A stretch of DNA of 64,000 bases from Glandiceps talaboti (Eukaryota; Hemichordata; Enteropneusta; Spengelidae): contig NC_135556.1 in NCBI RefSeq assembly GCF_964340395.1, forward strand, positions 20,884,723-20,948,722, written 5' to 3'. The notes beneath the pieces were generated by a model. The model was not told the DNA's origin. It did no database searches and saw nothing but the letters and a program-made list of their open reading frames with translations. The position numbers and the translations under genes are program-made. Positions within the stretch are counted from its first letter, which is position 1. Every line of letters starts with the position of its first letter. Positions 38,566 to 64,000 of this stretch are shown piece by piece.

Positions 38566-40390
38566 CACATGCGATATCACGGTGACATAAAACAAGGGGC
38601 AGAATTGTACGAAAAAATAGGAGCACATGTTTGCACAATAAATCAGTAACGAATCAGTAAATTTTAACACACGTTCATACATACTAAATTCATAGAGACA
38701 AATGCGCCGGCATTAAAAGACGAACTTTATGAACTTAATTTGTTTATACGCGCTTGAGGCTTGAAGGGTATAAATAGAAAAATACGGTGCAAAAAAAATA
38801 TTGGTTTATTACAGGTAAATAGACCCAAACATAACTAACTATATACCTACATAGGGTCGTCAGACTTTCTAAGCAAGCAATACATTGAATTGGAATGAAA
38901 ACATTGAAACCATAACCCTGCCATTCATTCAGTGCATGTTGATATATCCTGCAGTAGTAAGTGATGCAATGTCATCATCTACATAAATGTATATATAAAA
39001 TTATAACTTTTATTGAATTTCGACTGATTGAGAGTCGGAGTAAGTGTCAAATTTCCCAGATTACCATGGTGACCGTGATTGGATACCACTCTCAAACAAT
39101 TGCTTGCCTTTTATATTAAAGAAATTTCTCTCATCCTGATTTTTATTCAATACATGTCGCCAAACATTGCATACATTCATCATTTCTACTGACAGCGATA
39201 CCAGCCTTCCACAGTCCGCTACGATGTCTGAAATATAACAATCATAGTACATTTTGTCGGACTCTCAGTTCTATACTGTGAACCTAAACCAATCTATCGT
39301 ACGGACTCTGACAACGTTATCACAATTTAATTATATCGTCGGGAAATCCTCAAAGGCATGTCACATGCATGCCATAACACCTTTTTATTTTAATTATCTT
39401 AAAAGTTTTCAATGCCATAACATTTTCAATAACGTAAAAACAATGTGTGTTCTGTGCAAGGCTAAAGATTCCGAAGAGTAACTATTAAAGTGCTGATGTT
39501 AGGAATAATGCACGGTGTTCATAAAAAAAGAACGTAAATACCCGGTAATCGTCAAACTATTCAAGTGGCCTATACAATATTGTTATTTAGGAGTGCTGCA
39601 TTGCACGTCATTTCCCGAGTTGAATGTAATCGACCGCCGTAGAAGTAATTGTGTGCAAATCAACTTGACTCCTGCTTTGCCCAACAGTTACTATGAAAGA
39701 TTTTTCGATCAATGAAGACAAACCTATATGAGATATGCGAGAGAATATTCTTACATTTAGCGCTTTATTGTTAATCTTACAGTATAATTAACACCATGTC
39801 GTGATATAATGGTTGCAGGAAAACACAAACATTTACAGATCTTTACACAGGCATGCAGAAAACGAGGTGCATATACAAACTGTTGTGCTGTCTGAAACAA
39901 TTTTCAATTTTGGTCAATTACGTTAGAAGGAGATAAGGCGAGGCCTAACCAAAACATGTACAGTGTTTTATCCTTCAAGAACTATTGATCTCACCCCTAC
40001 ATATACTATATTTATGTCGATTTTGTGGTACAGTTACAAAATAATAACATATATCTCCTTTAGTTCGGTATCAAAAGTTGCATTGTTTGAGAACCGGAAT
40101 TATGAATGTGATTCAGGCGAACAGAACATTCTGATTGACGAGATGTAGGGGAAGTGTAATAGCCCGTGGTGCGTCGATGATTGTGTAAAAAGAAGTGTCA
40201 ATTAGGTTAACATTTGTAAAAATGTACAGACTTGGAAACCGATGACTGTTTATGTGATGATTGATCACAAATTCATGCTTTTTCTGTTTCAGTACAAGTT
40301 TATATAAATTCGCTGGATGGCTTGCGTCGAACACTTTAGATATGGCAAATATAGGGTGTATAGACTGACTCTAAAGTTTTAATAAAATAC

Positions 40391-40391
40391 A

Positions 40392-40441
<50 letters not shown>

Positions 40442-40495
40442 GCAACCAGTATAATAAAATATATGGCCATAGTACTAGATAAAACATTGATTGAC

Positions 40496-40556
<61 letters not shown>
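40391..40556. repeat. Facing (CAAT)n and (TGAT)n arrays
   Basis: (CAAT)n at 40391-40441 and its complement (TGAT)n at 40487-40556 are separated by 45 AT-rich bases, so the arms can pair along about 50 bases. Same design as 5581-5842 with another unit. Confidence 0.9.
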
Positions 40557-41237
40557 AAAATTATATATATATATATTATGTGAATCAAACGGAATATTTA
40601 AACATAGACATTCAACTGTACTGGATTTTACAAAAGTAACTTGATATTTCTATCGGGAATGTCTAAACTGTTGAAAAGCTTTCCTGACTCTGTTTCAATC
40701 ATCTGATGGCAGAATCATTCTTTTAAATATAGGGTGGGTTCAAAAAGAAAAAAACAACCGGGCGAATTCCGTGTAATTAAAGATATCTACAAAGTGTGGT
40801 ATTTTCTAAATCCGGAGATCACTGCAATATGGTGAATGTAAATCATAATCGTAGTTTCATTCGGATAAATGAAGAAACAAAACCCACTGACGACCGCTGT
40901 AATGGTATTACTGTCAAAATTGAGGTTTGAAAGGTCAAATAGTAGTAAGCGGTTCCAGAAATAACATAAAATGATAACCTAAAGTAGATGATTGAAAAAA
41001 CAGGTCAACTTTAGTCAAACGAAATTGAAAGGATTAATGTTTTGAAAAGAAGATTAACCAGAATATTAGTCCGTGTCTGTTCGACTCCCCTTCGGACTAA
41101 GTTTTCAAGGAACGCACTTGTTTAAATGATTACATTTACATACAAGATTTTTCAGAAATTTTTACTGTGATATCGATGCATCATATGTTCTAGTATGATT
41201 TCTCTAATATATATATATGAATGATTTTGTTATATAA

Positions 41238-41485
41238 GTATTCAAGGCATAAATATATTGGAATGTCTTGCTAAACTCTAAGTACTGAAGGCATAAATAC
41301 ACTGCAATATGTTGTTAAAAGTCTGCATGTTTGAACAGAAATATAATGGAATATCTAGTTAGAATCTAATATCCAAGGCGTAAATATACTGAAGTAGCTT
41401 ATTACAAAGTGTTGAGTGCTAAATGTCTGTATTCCTGAAATATTTTGCTAATTAAGTATTCAAGCCACGAATATTTATATATAAC
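41238..41485. repeat. Old minisatellite, unit about 43 bases, five to six copies
   Basis: Unit starts GTATTCAAGGCATAAATATA and is followed by diverged copies at about 41281, 41325, 41368 and 41411, with a last partial copy at about 41456. Each keeps the order (C)AAGGC-TAAATA--CTG-AAT-T-TT-. Confidence 0.65.
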
Positions 41486-43948
41486 CGCATTAAAGCATAA
41501 TATTCCTAGTATATGAATTCGCGGACTGATACAAATTCGAACCTTAAGAGAGTTTGTGTAGTTCGTGAAATCATGCCAGGAACATTATGATGTAAAAGTA
41601 ACATGATTGATTTCGTTGGATTATATATTTATCACGTATATAATATCAAATCTTCATCATTCTGTGTGACATCGAATAGGACAGATCACAGACCCCAATC
41701 ATTCCCAGTGTGTTCTACAGATATTTTTTCAACTCTTCAGAGAATAACTGATATATCTATGTCACATTTTTCATAATCGCCAAACTGACTCAAAATCTGT
41801 AGAATATAGAAATTCCATTCAAGTGTCTATCATCCATTTAATATGTAAGCCTTCCTTAAAGATCATTACCCTTGACCTAGCCCTTCAGGGTCAATTATAA
41901 CCATCAAACTATCTGTACTTTGCGACAATTTATTTTGTTTTAAATCTCGGGCATCGATAACAGAGCGAAAAGCTCACGTGTACTAATTTTGCTGCTGATA
42001 TCACCCTAGAAATTCAAGTGTTAACTTCCATAGTATAAGATGTTACCTATCTTCCGGTGTTATTACATTTGTCCTTTACCCCGACCTTTATGGGTAATGA
42101 CTGATGAATAGCAGCCATATTCGTTGTAAAAAATCTTGTTTTACTGCATAACTTGAATAACTACAATATAGCTCGAGACTGCTTTCAAATGCATGCATGG
42201 GCCGATTGAGTCAATCAAACATGACACAACTATGTCCGAAACAGAAGTCCACATGTGTACATTTCTTGGTTTCATGACCTTGTCCCCAAAAGGTAATCAT
42301 CTTTGTCATAAATATTCACATTTTGCATTCTATCTCTGAAGCTTAATTTACAGATATCCCATTTTAGTGTCTACAACTCTGTTATCTGTAATGAGCTTTC
42401 TAGTGAGACTCTGACTTTGGATCTTCAAGAGAAAATAGCCGAGCATTATCACAGTGCACATTTCAACCAAACCAGGTACAAATGTCAGATACAGTAGTCC
42501 ACATATGCACATCGCAACTTATACAATATACGTTGCTATTCTGTTGTCTGGTTGTCCGAGGTTAAATTTTAAACCTCTCTCACAGATTTCCCATTGGAAA
42601 TCTATACATAAGTTTCATCATTAAATGTATGTAATCATTGGCCATTTGTTTACCATTTATCCATATATTTGGTGTTACCATTTCAAATATCACAATGAAT
42701 TACCTTAATTCGAGTATTGGAATTGGGTTTGGCATATTATTAAATCAACAGGCCATCTATTTAGATTTAATGAAGGCATTTTCTGGCTGCGATTAATCGG
42801 AAAAGATTTTATTTTTTCCTTGCAAGGATTATTCACATCGATATCGTCTTCGGTGGTGCTATTGCTTTTTTTTATAACCACTAAGAAGTTTTATTATTGA
42901 AAGTTGTTACTTAAGGTTTTCTATTGGTTTTATTGGTTTTTTTCCACACATTATATCCGGACTCTTCAAATTTGAAATTTGCCGTCAGACATGTTCCGCA
43001 AGACAAGATGGAGCAGGATGGTATAAGTATGATAACACGGGATTAATAATTCATTGCATAAACTCAGATTTAGATCTTTGCATTGCATTATATGAGTGTA
43101 ACTATTAAAATAATAACCCGCCAGTCTCTTTATAAACGCCTTCTTCACCGAAGTATTTACCCAAATTATATGACCCTAAACTTAGCTTACATTTACATTT
43201 TAACATCATGAAAGAATAACGATCACATTTTCCAAACTTAGCGCCACTAGTATGATATTTTGATGGACTATTATGTTTTACTGGAAATGTACAATGACAT
43301 GTAATTAACTTTATGTCAAGGATTATCACTGGGACTGGGAGAGACAGCAGTAGCAGTACGTCGAGGCTATATATGTGCACATGTCATTATCTTTGCTGGT
43401 GATGCGAATTACCAAGAACTGAACCCCAACCGTCTGATACGAAATTGTCTATAGACTCGCTGCCATCCTAATTTTAAGGCCTGTCAAGATATAATAAATG
43501 TAAACATGATAATTAATAGAGCTGAAATTTGTATTTTTCATTTTTAGATTAAATGGAACAATTAATGTTTTTCTGTGCTTAAATTAAAATGGTGATAATT
43601 CACTACATAATAGATATTTTAAGTATTAATTGATATTCTGATCACAATTATAAACATAGCAACTCACAGAACTATATAATGCAAGGCTACAAATACATGT
43701 TATAATGAAAATGGAAAATGATTGGTAAAAATATTGAATTTACCTTAAAAACAATTGGTCTGTAATTACTGAATAAAATAGCATGTAAATTGACTGTCAA
43801 ATTTACTAAACATTGCGGATAATTCAAGTGCAATTATACATCAGGTACTCTAGCAATGTATGGCATTTAGGTTGTCACAAATTTTCGCCTGTGCATGATG
43901 TATGGGCCTCACTTGTATGATCACGATGATCCGTTTGTCACCCATCTC

Positions 43949-43949
43949 C

Positions 43950-44041
<92 letters not shown>

Positions 44042-44190
44042 ATGTCTGTCTGTCTGTCTCCCTATTCCTCCCTCCCTCTACCTCCCTCCATCTACTCTGT
44101 GTGTCTGTCCGTCCGTCCCTCTCTCTCCCTCGCTCCCCCCTTCCCCTCCCTCCCTCGCTCCCTCCCCACTCTCCTCCCTCTCTCGCTCGC
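43949..44190. repeat. (CTGT)n microsatellite and polypyrimidine tract
   Basis: About 27 CTGT units (43949-44060) followed by 130 bases of CCT/CTC-rich sequence. Open frames with VCLS repeats are artefacts. Confidence 0.95.
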
Positions 44191-46737
44191 TCAGCGTCAT
44201 GATTTTCAGTATATTCAATCAAACAACATATAAGGAAAGCATAAAGTTGTAATTTATGGGAAGAGAACAAGTATGTTACACTAACGTGTTTATCAAGATT
44301 GTTCATTAGACATAAATGTAATAATTCTACGCATATGGATTGCACATGTGGTACATGATTCACACATCAACCACGTGGAATATTTACAGTTTGAATGCAA
44401 CATTTCATAAGAAATCACATAATATTATCATTTTATGTACAACAGCAAATTAAAGCTAGACAAATACGTGTACTTGCAAGTAGACTCGAGGCTAAATAGT
44501 TGCAAGAATAATAACCCTCAGTACGTGTATACATATTTAGAACATGTTAAATTTGCCGAATCACATGATAAGAAATACAAACTTGATGGGACTCTAATTG
44601 CATTCCGGTGGAAAACAATTTTCAAGGTACACGTTAAGTTTTTTCAATTTTTTTTTCGTGGTAGATCTTTGACAAGACAAATGTTTGTTTTTTCGCCCGT
44701 AAAATAAATAAAAACACGAAAAACGTACTCCAGAAAGTTGTTGAGAGGTAATATACAGTGAGATAAAATAGATCATTTCATCACGTCTCTGCTTGATTGA
44801 TTGGGCAATAGCATATAGTAGACAGAGGGGAACACGATGTCGTCCTTATAGACATGTACACTTTTATTGTGGTTGTTTATTGAAACAATTCTCACCATAT
44901 GTGTTCATCAGGTGTCCATCTTTTAAATATCACAAAGACATCCTTCGCATCACATCATTTGCAGATTGGTCGAGTTTTATGTTCATATATACTTTTCATA
45001 AAATTAAATACAAACCGCAGTTTGAAGCAGTTAAAGAGAAACCCAACACATTTCTAAACATGGGTCTGGAATACGTGTTAAGCTAAAATGTCGTTCACTT
45101 TTACTTGTCTATTACAAGCACAATATGTGGTTACGTTTTAAACTACTTCCATTTTACAGTGAAAATACGTAAAAAAGAAAAAAAAAGAAAAAAAAAGAAG
45201 ATATTTATTATCCAAGGTTTTTGAACGGTTGCATTTTTTATCAGCAAATCAGCAAAAAGGGTAAAGAAAATTTAAAAAACTCAAATAGATCAGATGACTT
45301 TCAAACTTATTCTTCCTATTACGTTATTTAGCCTATCAGTATTTATAAATATTAATAGATATTTTAGAGTTATTATTACCCCTAGCACAGATCTAAAAAT
45401 GATTTGTATTCTCCACCTACCTGGTATTGTTTATGACGATCTCATAAAGGCGATTGTTTAACTACTATACCACATCACGACTATATTTCAAGTCAGTAAC
45501 ACATCAGGTCTCATAATCATCACACTGCCAATAGTACAAACACGATTTGATTACAAAACATCTTGTTTCTAGAAGACTTAGTATGTTTGTACAGAAAAGG
45601 AACATACCACTGTAAAGTATTTAGTATTCTGGTGTTCTTGTGGGGTTTATGATAGAAACATGCGAACATGTAGTGAAGCAAATAAGGTTGGATTATGAAA
45701 GAATGACAAAATAAATACTTAGTAGATATTACATATTAAATTGTCAGCATTTTTTCCCTCAAGCTGGGGTTATCACACTTGTCACAGTAGTGGTGAGGGG
45801 GACAAGTACGTTTTAGTTATAGAAAACAAATCAGCAGGGACGCACGCTCAGCAAATTCATCAAGGCCGCAAGACATGGAGCGAATCGTGTTGTTACTCTC
45901 AATGACGTCCTGTTTTATGTTTTATATGTCAAATTCAAACAAGTGTGACTGTGGAACTTTGCTGGTAGCACTTTTTTCAATATTGACAGGTGTCAGGAAG
46001 AATTAATATCAAAATAATTGGTATGTATATTTGATGGCAACGTGTTTATACAGTATTAACGCATTCGACCTATAAATTCGCTACAAGGCCTTTTCATTTC
46101 GTTCGTGGACTGGCTGCATTATCTTTACTTTATTAGGATAAGTAATTTCCCAACGGTCATGCATTGCTACCATAATGACAATCCCAATGAAAGTTTATAC
46201 ACAATTCAGTCGTTGTGTTTTAGTGTATTTAACTTGCTGTCTCATCAATTTATGTTTTGGTATGCTTACGTCATAAATCTAAATAATTAAGGCAGAATGA
46301 GCCTCGGGGACAATTTTCCCTGTAAATCAAAGTTCTTCGACTCTCTCCAAACTTTGCCACATGAAATCAAAGCTTGCTCCTGGTCCTTTTGAAAAAAAAA
46401 TAAAAGTAACGTTGAGGGTCACCATCTTGATGTCAAGGTAACCAACATTTGCTAATGGACACAACAGAGACCAAAAGCTGTCAATGATTGAAGCCTTGTG
46501 GAAATTCCGAGCATTTGCCTGCACAATTCATATGGGGAAAAATATAATACTATAAACAATTCTAAATTTTTTAAAAGTTATAATAAGGGGCATCTTCAAA
46601 AGCTCACTTTCCCCATGGTAAATGACAGAGTGGGACACAATTGAAGATCGTGCAGGAATGGCTGGATCTATCTATTGAGTTTCTACCTAGTCTGAATAAG
46701 TGCCCTCTCTCCATCCATCATATAAGAGCTATGTATT

Positions 46738-46855
46738 GATACAGATACAGATACAGATACAGATACAGATACAGGATCTGATACAGATACAGGTACAGAC
46801 ACAGATACAGAATCTGATAAGGTACAGGTACAGATACATATACAGATACAGATAC
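46738..46855. repeat. (ATACAG)n hexanucleotide repeat
   Basis: About 18 imperfect ATACAG units with AGGTAC and ATCTG variants. Confidence 0.9.
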
Positions 46856-47840
46856 AAAACCTTTTTAATATGCCACAAAAATTACACCCCAAAACTTATT
46901 TTATGTCCATTTATTTTTAGAACAAAAAGATAATGAGGTTGACAATGTTCGCATACATTCCATGTCATCAATAATAAAACCACAGTATACAGTATTCATG
47001 AAGAAAAGTCTTCTTATTAGTAAGGCTTGTATTTATTTCAGTGGAAAAGTGGATACAATACACTAAATGCAAATTACACACCCAAATTGATCACCTTGTT
47101 ATTGGTTCTTAATTAATATATAGCAAAACGGTCTTTTTGTTAAGGGCGGTGTGAGCTGGTAAAATCTACCTGGGTTCCCCAGTTATTTAACCAGGATTCA
47201 CGAACAGATTTGAGGTAGTTTGTATGGGAGGCTATGCAACTTTTACCCCTTTCTCCATTTCTGTTTAATACCAGGCTTTTCAAACCTTAGCAAAAACACT
47301 GCAAAACAAGTAGTAAATATCTCAGCAGTTATGGTCTATTCTTGTTTGCAAAATGTCTGTGGTATTGGAACAAAGCAAGACAATCATTTTGTTACTTTTT
47401 ACTCTTGCTTGTAAATTTCCATCGACTTAAATTTTACACGTCTCTGCCATTTTGTTTGGGTTATGCAAAATGCTTGATTGTACATCATCATCTCATAAAT
47501 ATTGGACCCAGTGTTCTCCAGTTTAACCACTGGATGATACACAGTTAGCTTATGTGTCACAACTTTTCAAAGAATGGTGAGACTAGCAACAGTGCCCTCT
47601 GGTGTCAAGAGAGGCAATTGTTACAGCTACTTTTCCTATATATAGTTCACATATAATACTGTGGAGTTGTACAACGTGACTCTTATATACTTTGTAAAAA
47701 CTTTGGCAACTATATATGTCAAAGATATATTTCAAATCAGACCTTTCTGAAACGTGCAAGCACCTTGGATTTTCCAAACTCACAGCAAGTTATCTATTCA
47801 CTACAACCGTACCAAAGGTAAAGGTTAACACACATTTTCT

Positions 47841-52562
<4,722 letters not shown>

Positions 52563-53255
52563 TGTTTACACGACCCTGTAGACTTTGCTTGATTATGTTA
52601 CGATAACAAGGCAAGTTGAAGTGTTCTGTAGACACTCTCCGACACAGACGCTCTCCAGTTTACCTGTGAAGCAAATGATTGATTATTGCAGCGATCATAT
52701 CGCCGAAAACTATTTTAACGATCAGAGAAGGGGCGTAGATACAACAGAAACTGCACACGTGCCCATTTCCCGCTTCCTGTACGCTTGTACATTGTATGTA
52801 GGTGACCTCGCTTGCCATACATTCTGAAGCCGTTGTATATGAGCCGACACAACACCCGGCGAACAGTGGATACGACAGTTACAAATAACGTTAACACTGG
52901 TACTGTCAAATTCACAACCTTTTCTATTAGTATATGTAAAAATTTTTACCTTAAAACACAAGCTTAAAAGGTAGAAAAAATAGAAACCAGTGAGCGCTGA
53001 AAAGCCGAACTCTGAGGAAACTAACCGACGACGTCTGCAAATTCACTGTAAGTCGTAAAACGGTAGTACTCATTTTGTACTTGTGAAAACCGCAGAATTA
53101 TTTTTTTTTCCATTAAAAAAACCCAATGCAAAATGGTTATTGTGGAGAAGGAAGACTTCAAACGGATTTCATTTCCAACGTGATGTGTGATATATGTGAT
53201 ATATGTATCTACGACATCATGAGGTTGCCGTAAAAAGGTATGTCATGTTTAGAAA
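52563..53255. promoter_or_regulatory. Divergent intergenic region between GNPDA and CLPB starts (candidate bidirectional promoter)
   Basis: The two start codons face away from each other across 693 bases. The stretch is less AT-rich than surrounding introns, has no TATA box at a fitting place, and contains a small GTGATATAT duplication near 53185. It must hold both 5' UTRs and core promoters unless upstream noncoding exons exist. Shared regulation is an inference from spacing alone. Confidence 0.5.
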
Positions 53256-62366
<9,111 letters not shown>

Positions 62367-62502
62367 TGCAGAGAAACATGTTCGTTTTAACTTCTGACAC
62401 ATAGAAATGTGTCCATTCTAACTTTTAAGGCTTTTAGTTTTGAAAGTTTTGAAATTTTCCATAGAAAATGAAATGTGTGCTCAAGACTAGAATGCCTGAA
62501 GC

Positions 62503-62641
62503 AATAAATGAACTTCCAGAAAAAAAAGCATCCCATTCAAGTTCTTCTGGAATTTAGAGAGACAACCTTTGTAAATATGACAAACATTCTCAAATGTGTA
62601 CTGCCGAAGTGACTAACTTCATGTTTTGGTTGCTAAATAAA
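62503..62641 (+). promoter_or_regulatory. Candidate poly(A) signals of CLPB
   Basis: AATAAA occurs at 62503-62508 and 62636-62641, 137 and 270 bases after the CLPB stop. Between the stop and the first signal a short AACTTTTGA/GAGAAACATGT unit is repeated two to three times. Confidence 0.5.
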
Positions 62642-62956
62642 GAAAAAACTATATATAAAGTATACACACAACGACTAGTTAGTGGTATTTGTCCTACATT
62701 TTGAGTTATAGTAGCAAATACACAGACATACAACATTATTGGCAGTGTTGACAATCACATTCATCAATCGCTCACCAAGAATTTAAAAAAAAATGATGAA
62801 TGTTTGTCAGCTACTTGTAAACCACAATTGTCACATTTTGTGGTTTCAAATGTAAAGTTTGTGTACATATATTTACATACCTAATGTATATATAAACACC
62901 ATACATCACTGTTGCATATGTCATGCATAAACATTAAATTCATAGGTTTTCGTGTT

Positions 62957-63068
62957 TGACGTCAGTAGATCATGTGAGGTACTGTTCGACTGAGTAATAA
63001 TGGCCTCGTGAGCGGTGGTTATTTTAAGACTGTGACGTCATTGTTTAGGTAAGGGTAAGCTATAAAAA
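62957..63068 (+). promoter_or_regulatory. TM2 gene promoter: two CREs and a TATA box
   Basis: Perfect palindromic CRE sites TGACGTCA occur at 62957-62964 and 63033-63040. TATAAAAA is at 63061-63068, which predicts transcription starting near 63090 and a short leader before the ATG at 63102 or 63114. This spacing is that of a classic TATA promoter. CREB/ATF binding is inferred from the motif. Confidence 0.65.
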
Positions 63069-63113
63069 TCTGAATACTACAGACATGTGTTATATTTTCA
63101 TATGATCTCAAAC

Positions 63114-63483
63114 ATGCAGTCTGGAATTCGAAGCGACAAGAAACCTTTGGCACAAGACGATGAGTTGGCATATACCATACCCGATACCGCTAATATCGTA
63201 ATTGACGTTCCTAAACGTGAACTAGCAGAGGCTTATCTTCTAGGTATCACCCTCGGATGGCTAGGCCTGCATCAATTCTATCTAAACCGCCCCCGTTGGG
63301 GAATACTTTACCGTTGTACAGCTGGACTATTTTTGGTAGGATGGATCTTTGATCTCGTCCGTATGCCATGGCTGGTGAAGAATGCCAATCAAAGATTCCA
63401 CGATAAAGCCATGGGTAAAATGGTTCCTCCCGAAAAGCGACTAGACGACGCATACCTATTGTGCGTTCCCTTTGGCTTCTTAG
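63114..63483 (+). CDS. TM2-domain membrane protein, first exon only
   Basis: The exon runs from ATG 63114 (A at -3; an in-frame ATG at 63102 is possible) to the donor GTGAGT at 63484, ending in phase 1, and continues outside the window. After a polar N-terminus (MQSGIRSDKKPLAQDDE) comes a full TM2 domain: AYLLGITLGWLGLHQFYLNR, a glycine-containing second helix, and the closing GWIFDLVRMP. The segment DDAYLLCVPFGFLG at the exon end starts a second TM2 domain, so the protein probably has two in tandem. TM2 proteins are small membrane proteins, several of unknown function; this is not an obvious orthologue of TM2D1-3. Confidence 0.85.
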
Positions 63484-63551
63484 GTGAGTACATTATTTTT
63501 GTCATCTATGTGTAGTACCACTTAGTAGATGAAAGGGAAGGACCTTACACC

Positions 63552-63832
63552 CACAGACACTTGTTTCCCGAGATATATTCCTGAATACAATAAGGTAACG
63601 ATAATATTGAGAAACTTGGCAAATAATATACATATATGAAAAGGGTAAAATAACTCACAATCGCGTAAGTCCACACACCGCGAAATACACTTCGAAATAT
63701 ATTTCGCGCTGTTTGGACTTACGCGATCCTGTCTTATTTTACCCCTTTCATATTATTTGCCAAGTATCTCAATATTATGGATATCTTACATATTGTATTC
63801 TGAAACGTATCTCGGGGAAACAAGTGCCTGTG
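63552..63832. mobile_element. Foldback MITE in the TM2 gene intron
   Basis: Two arms of about 125-135 bases pair over nearly their whole length: CACAGACACTTGTTTCCCGA (63552) with its complement at 63813-63832, then GAATACAATA, ATAATATTGAGA, CTTGGCAAATAATAT, GGGTAAAATAA, ATCGCGTAAGTCCA and CGCGAAATA inward to a small loop near 63695. The left arm has a ten-base insertion. No ORF is present. Confidence 0.88.
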
Positions 63833-64000
63833 CTTCCACCTTGTTTTAGTGGGAGTGGTAAACCTCAAAAGTTAAAACGAAGAATAAATTGTCAGTGTAA
63901 GATTAGGGAATTAACATTTTCAATCTCGGTCAGTTAGAAAACAATGCGAATCAAAATGTTCGCTGACGTCACGTCGGCATTCTCAGATCATGGGTACGGT

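Larger units (their letters stand above)
26443..47840. other. Gene-free region of about 21 kb
   Basis: I find no ORF or exon chain that resembles a known protein. The region holds the repeats listed separately here: two MITE families, a dispersed repeat, a palindrome, minisatellites and several microsatellites. Two isolated minus-strand frames next to splice-like signals (37752-37982 and 39061-39252) are discussed in the findings and rejected items. The large space could contain distant regulatory DNA or the 5' exon of the receptor. Confidence 0.5.

Noticed and set aside
39061-39252. Minus-strand frame with a preceding TTTCAG acceptor-like site
   Set aside because: 63 residues with no recognisable motif and no partner exon; short inverted flanks (GAGAGTC/GACTCTC) suggest a repeat rather than a gene.
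43895-44363. Frames of 112-141 residues at the CTGT repeat
   Set aside because: Low-complexity VCLS or RQTD repeats only.
46327-46524. 65-residue minus-strand frame
   Set aside because: No family resemblance; the DNA has the look of a noncoding dispersed repeat.

Overview
The window is animal nuclear DNA. Protein-coding genes are split into many short exons by GT-AG introns whose phases match at every junction I traced. Introns are AT-rich and full of microsatellites and small foldback elements, and there are no operons or ribosome binding sites. CLPB (Skd3 type), a GNPDA-type deaminase, an anion-type Cys-loop receptor, an MCT-like transporter and a TM2 protein together suggest an invertebrate bilaterian (lophotrochozoan or invertebrate deuterostome more likely than an insect or nematode). 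I cannot name the species from the sequence alone.

Layout. (1) 232-3103, plus strand: the 3' three exons of a monocarboxylate-transporter-like (SLC16/MFS) gene whose 5' end lies outside the window or was not found. (2) 3490-4060: a decayed CR1/L2-type LINE 3' end on the minus strand. (3) 8331-21439, minus strand: eight exons of a Cys-loop receptor with the chloride-channel PAR motif, complete from the mature N-terminal region to the stop; the signal-peptide exon was not found. (4) 21440-47840: about 26 kb with no gene I can support. It holds long microsatellites, MITEs and a dispersed repeat pair. (5) 47841-52562, minus strand: a complete five-exon glucosamine-6-phosphate deaminase (GNPDA). 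(6) 53256-62366, plus strand: a complete 13-exon CLPB, divergent from GNPDA across about 0.7 kb. (7) 63114-63483, plus strand: the first exon of a double TM2-domain membrane protein behind a TATA box and two perfect CRE sites; it continues past the window.

The genes do not form one pathway. GNPDA (amino-sugar catabolism, cytosol) and CLPB (mitochondrial intermembrane-space disaggregase) may share a bidirectional promoter region. Much of the novelty is in the repeats: three copies of a TIR element beginning AATAGGGAACTTGCAA; two copies of a TTAA-bounded foldback element; a foldback element in the TM2 intron; a two-copy family in CLPB introns; a 44-bp unit found as a tandem array, as an inverted single unit and as a distant single unit; and three loci with hammerhead-ribozyme-like cores, possibly remnants of Penelope-like retroelements.
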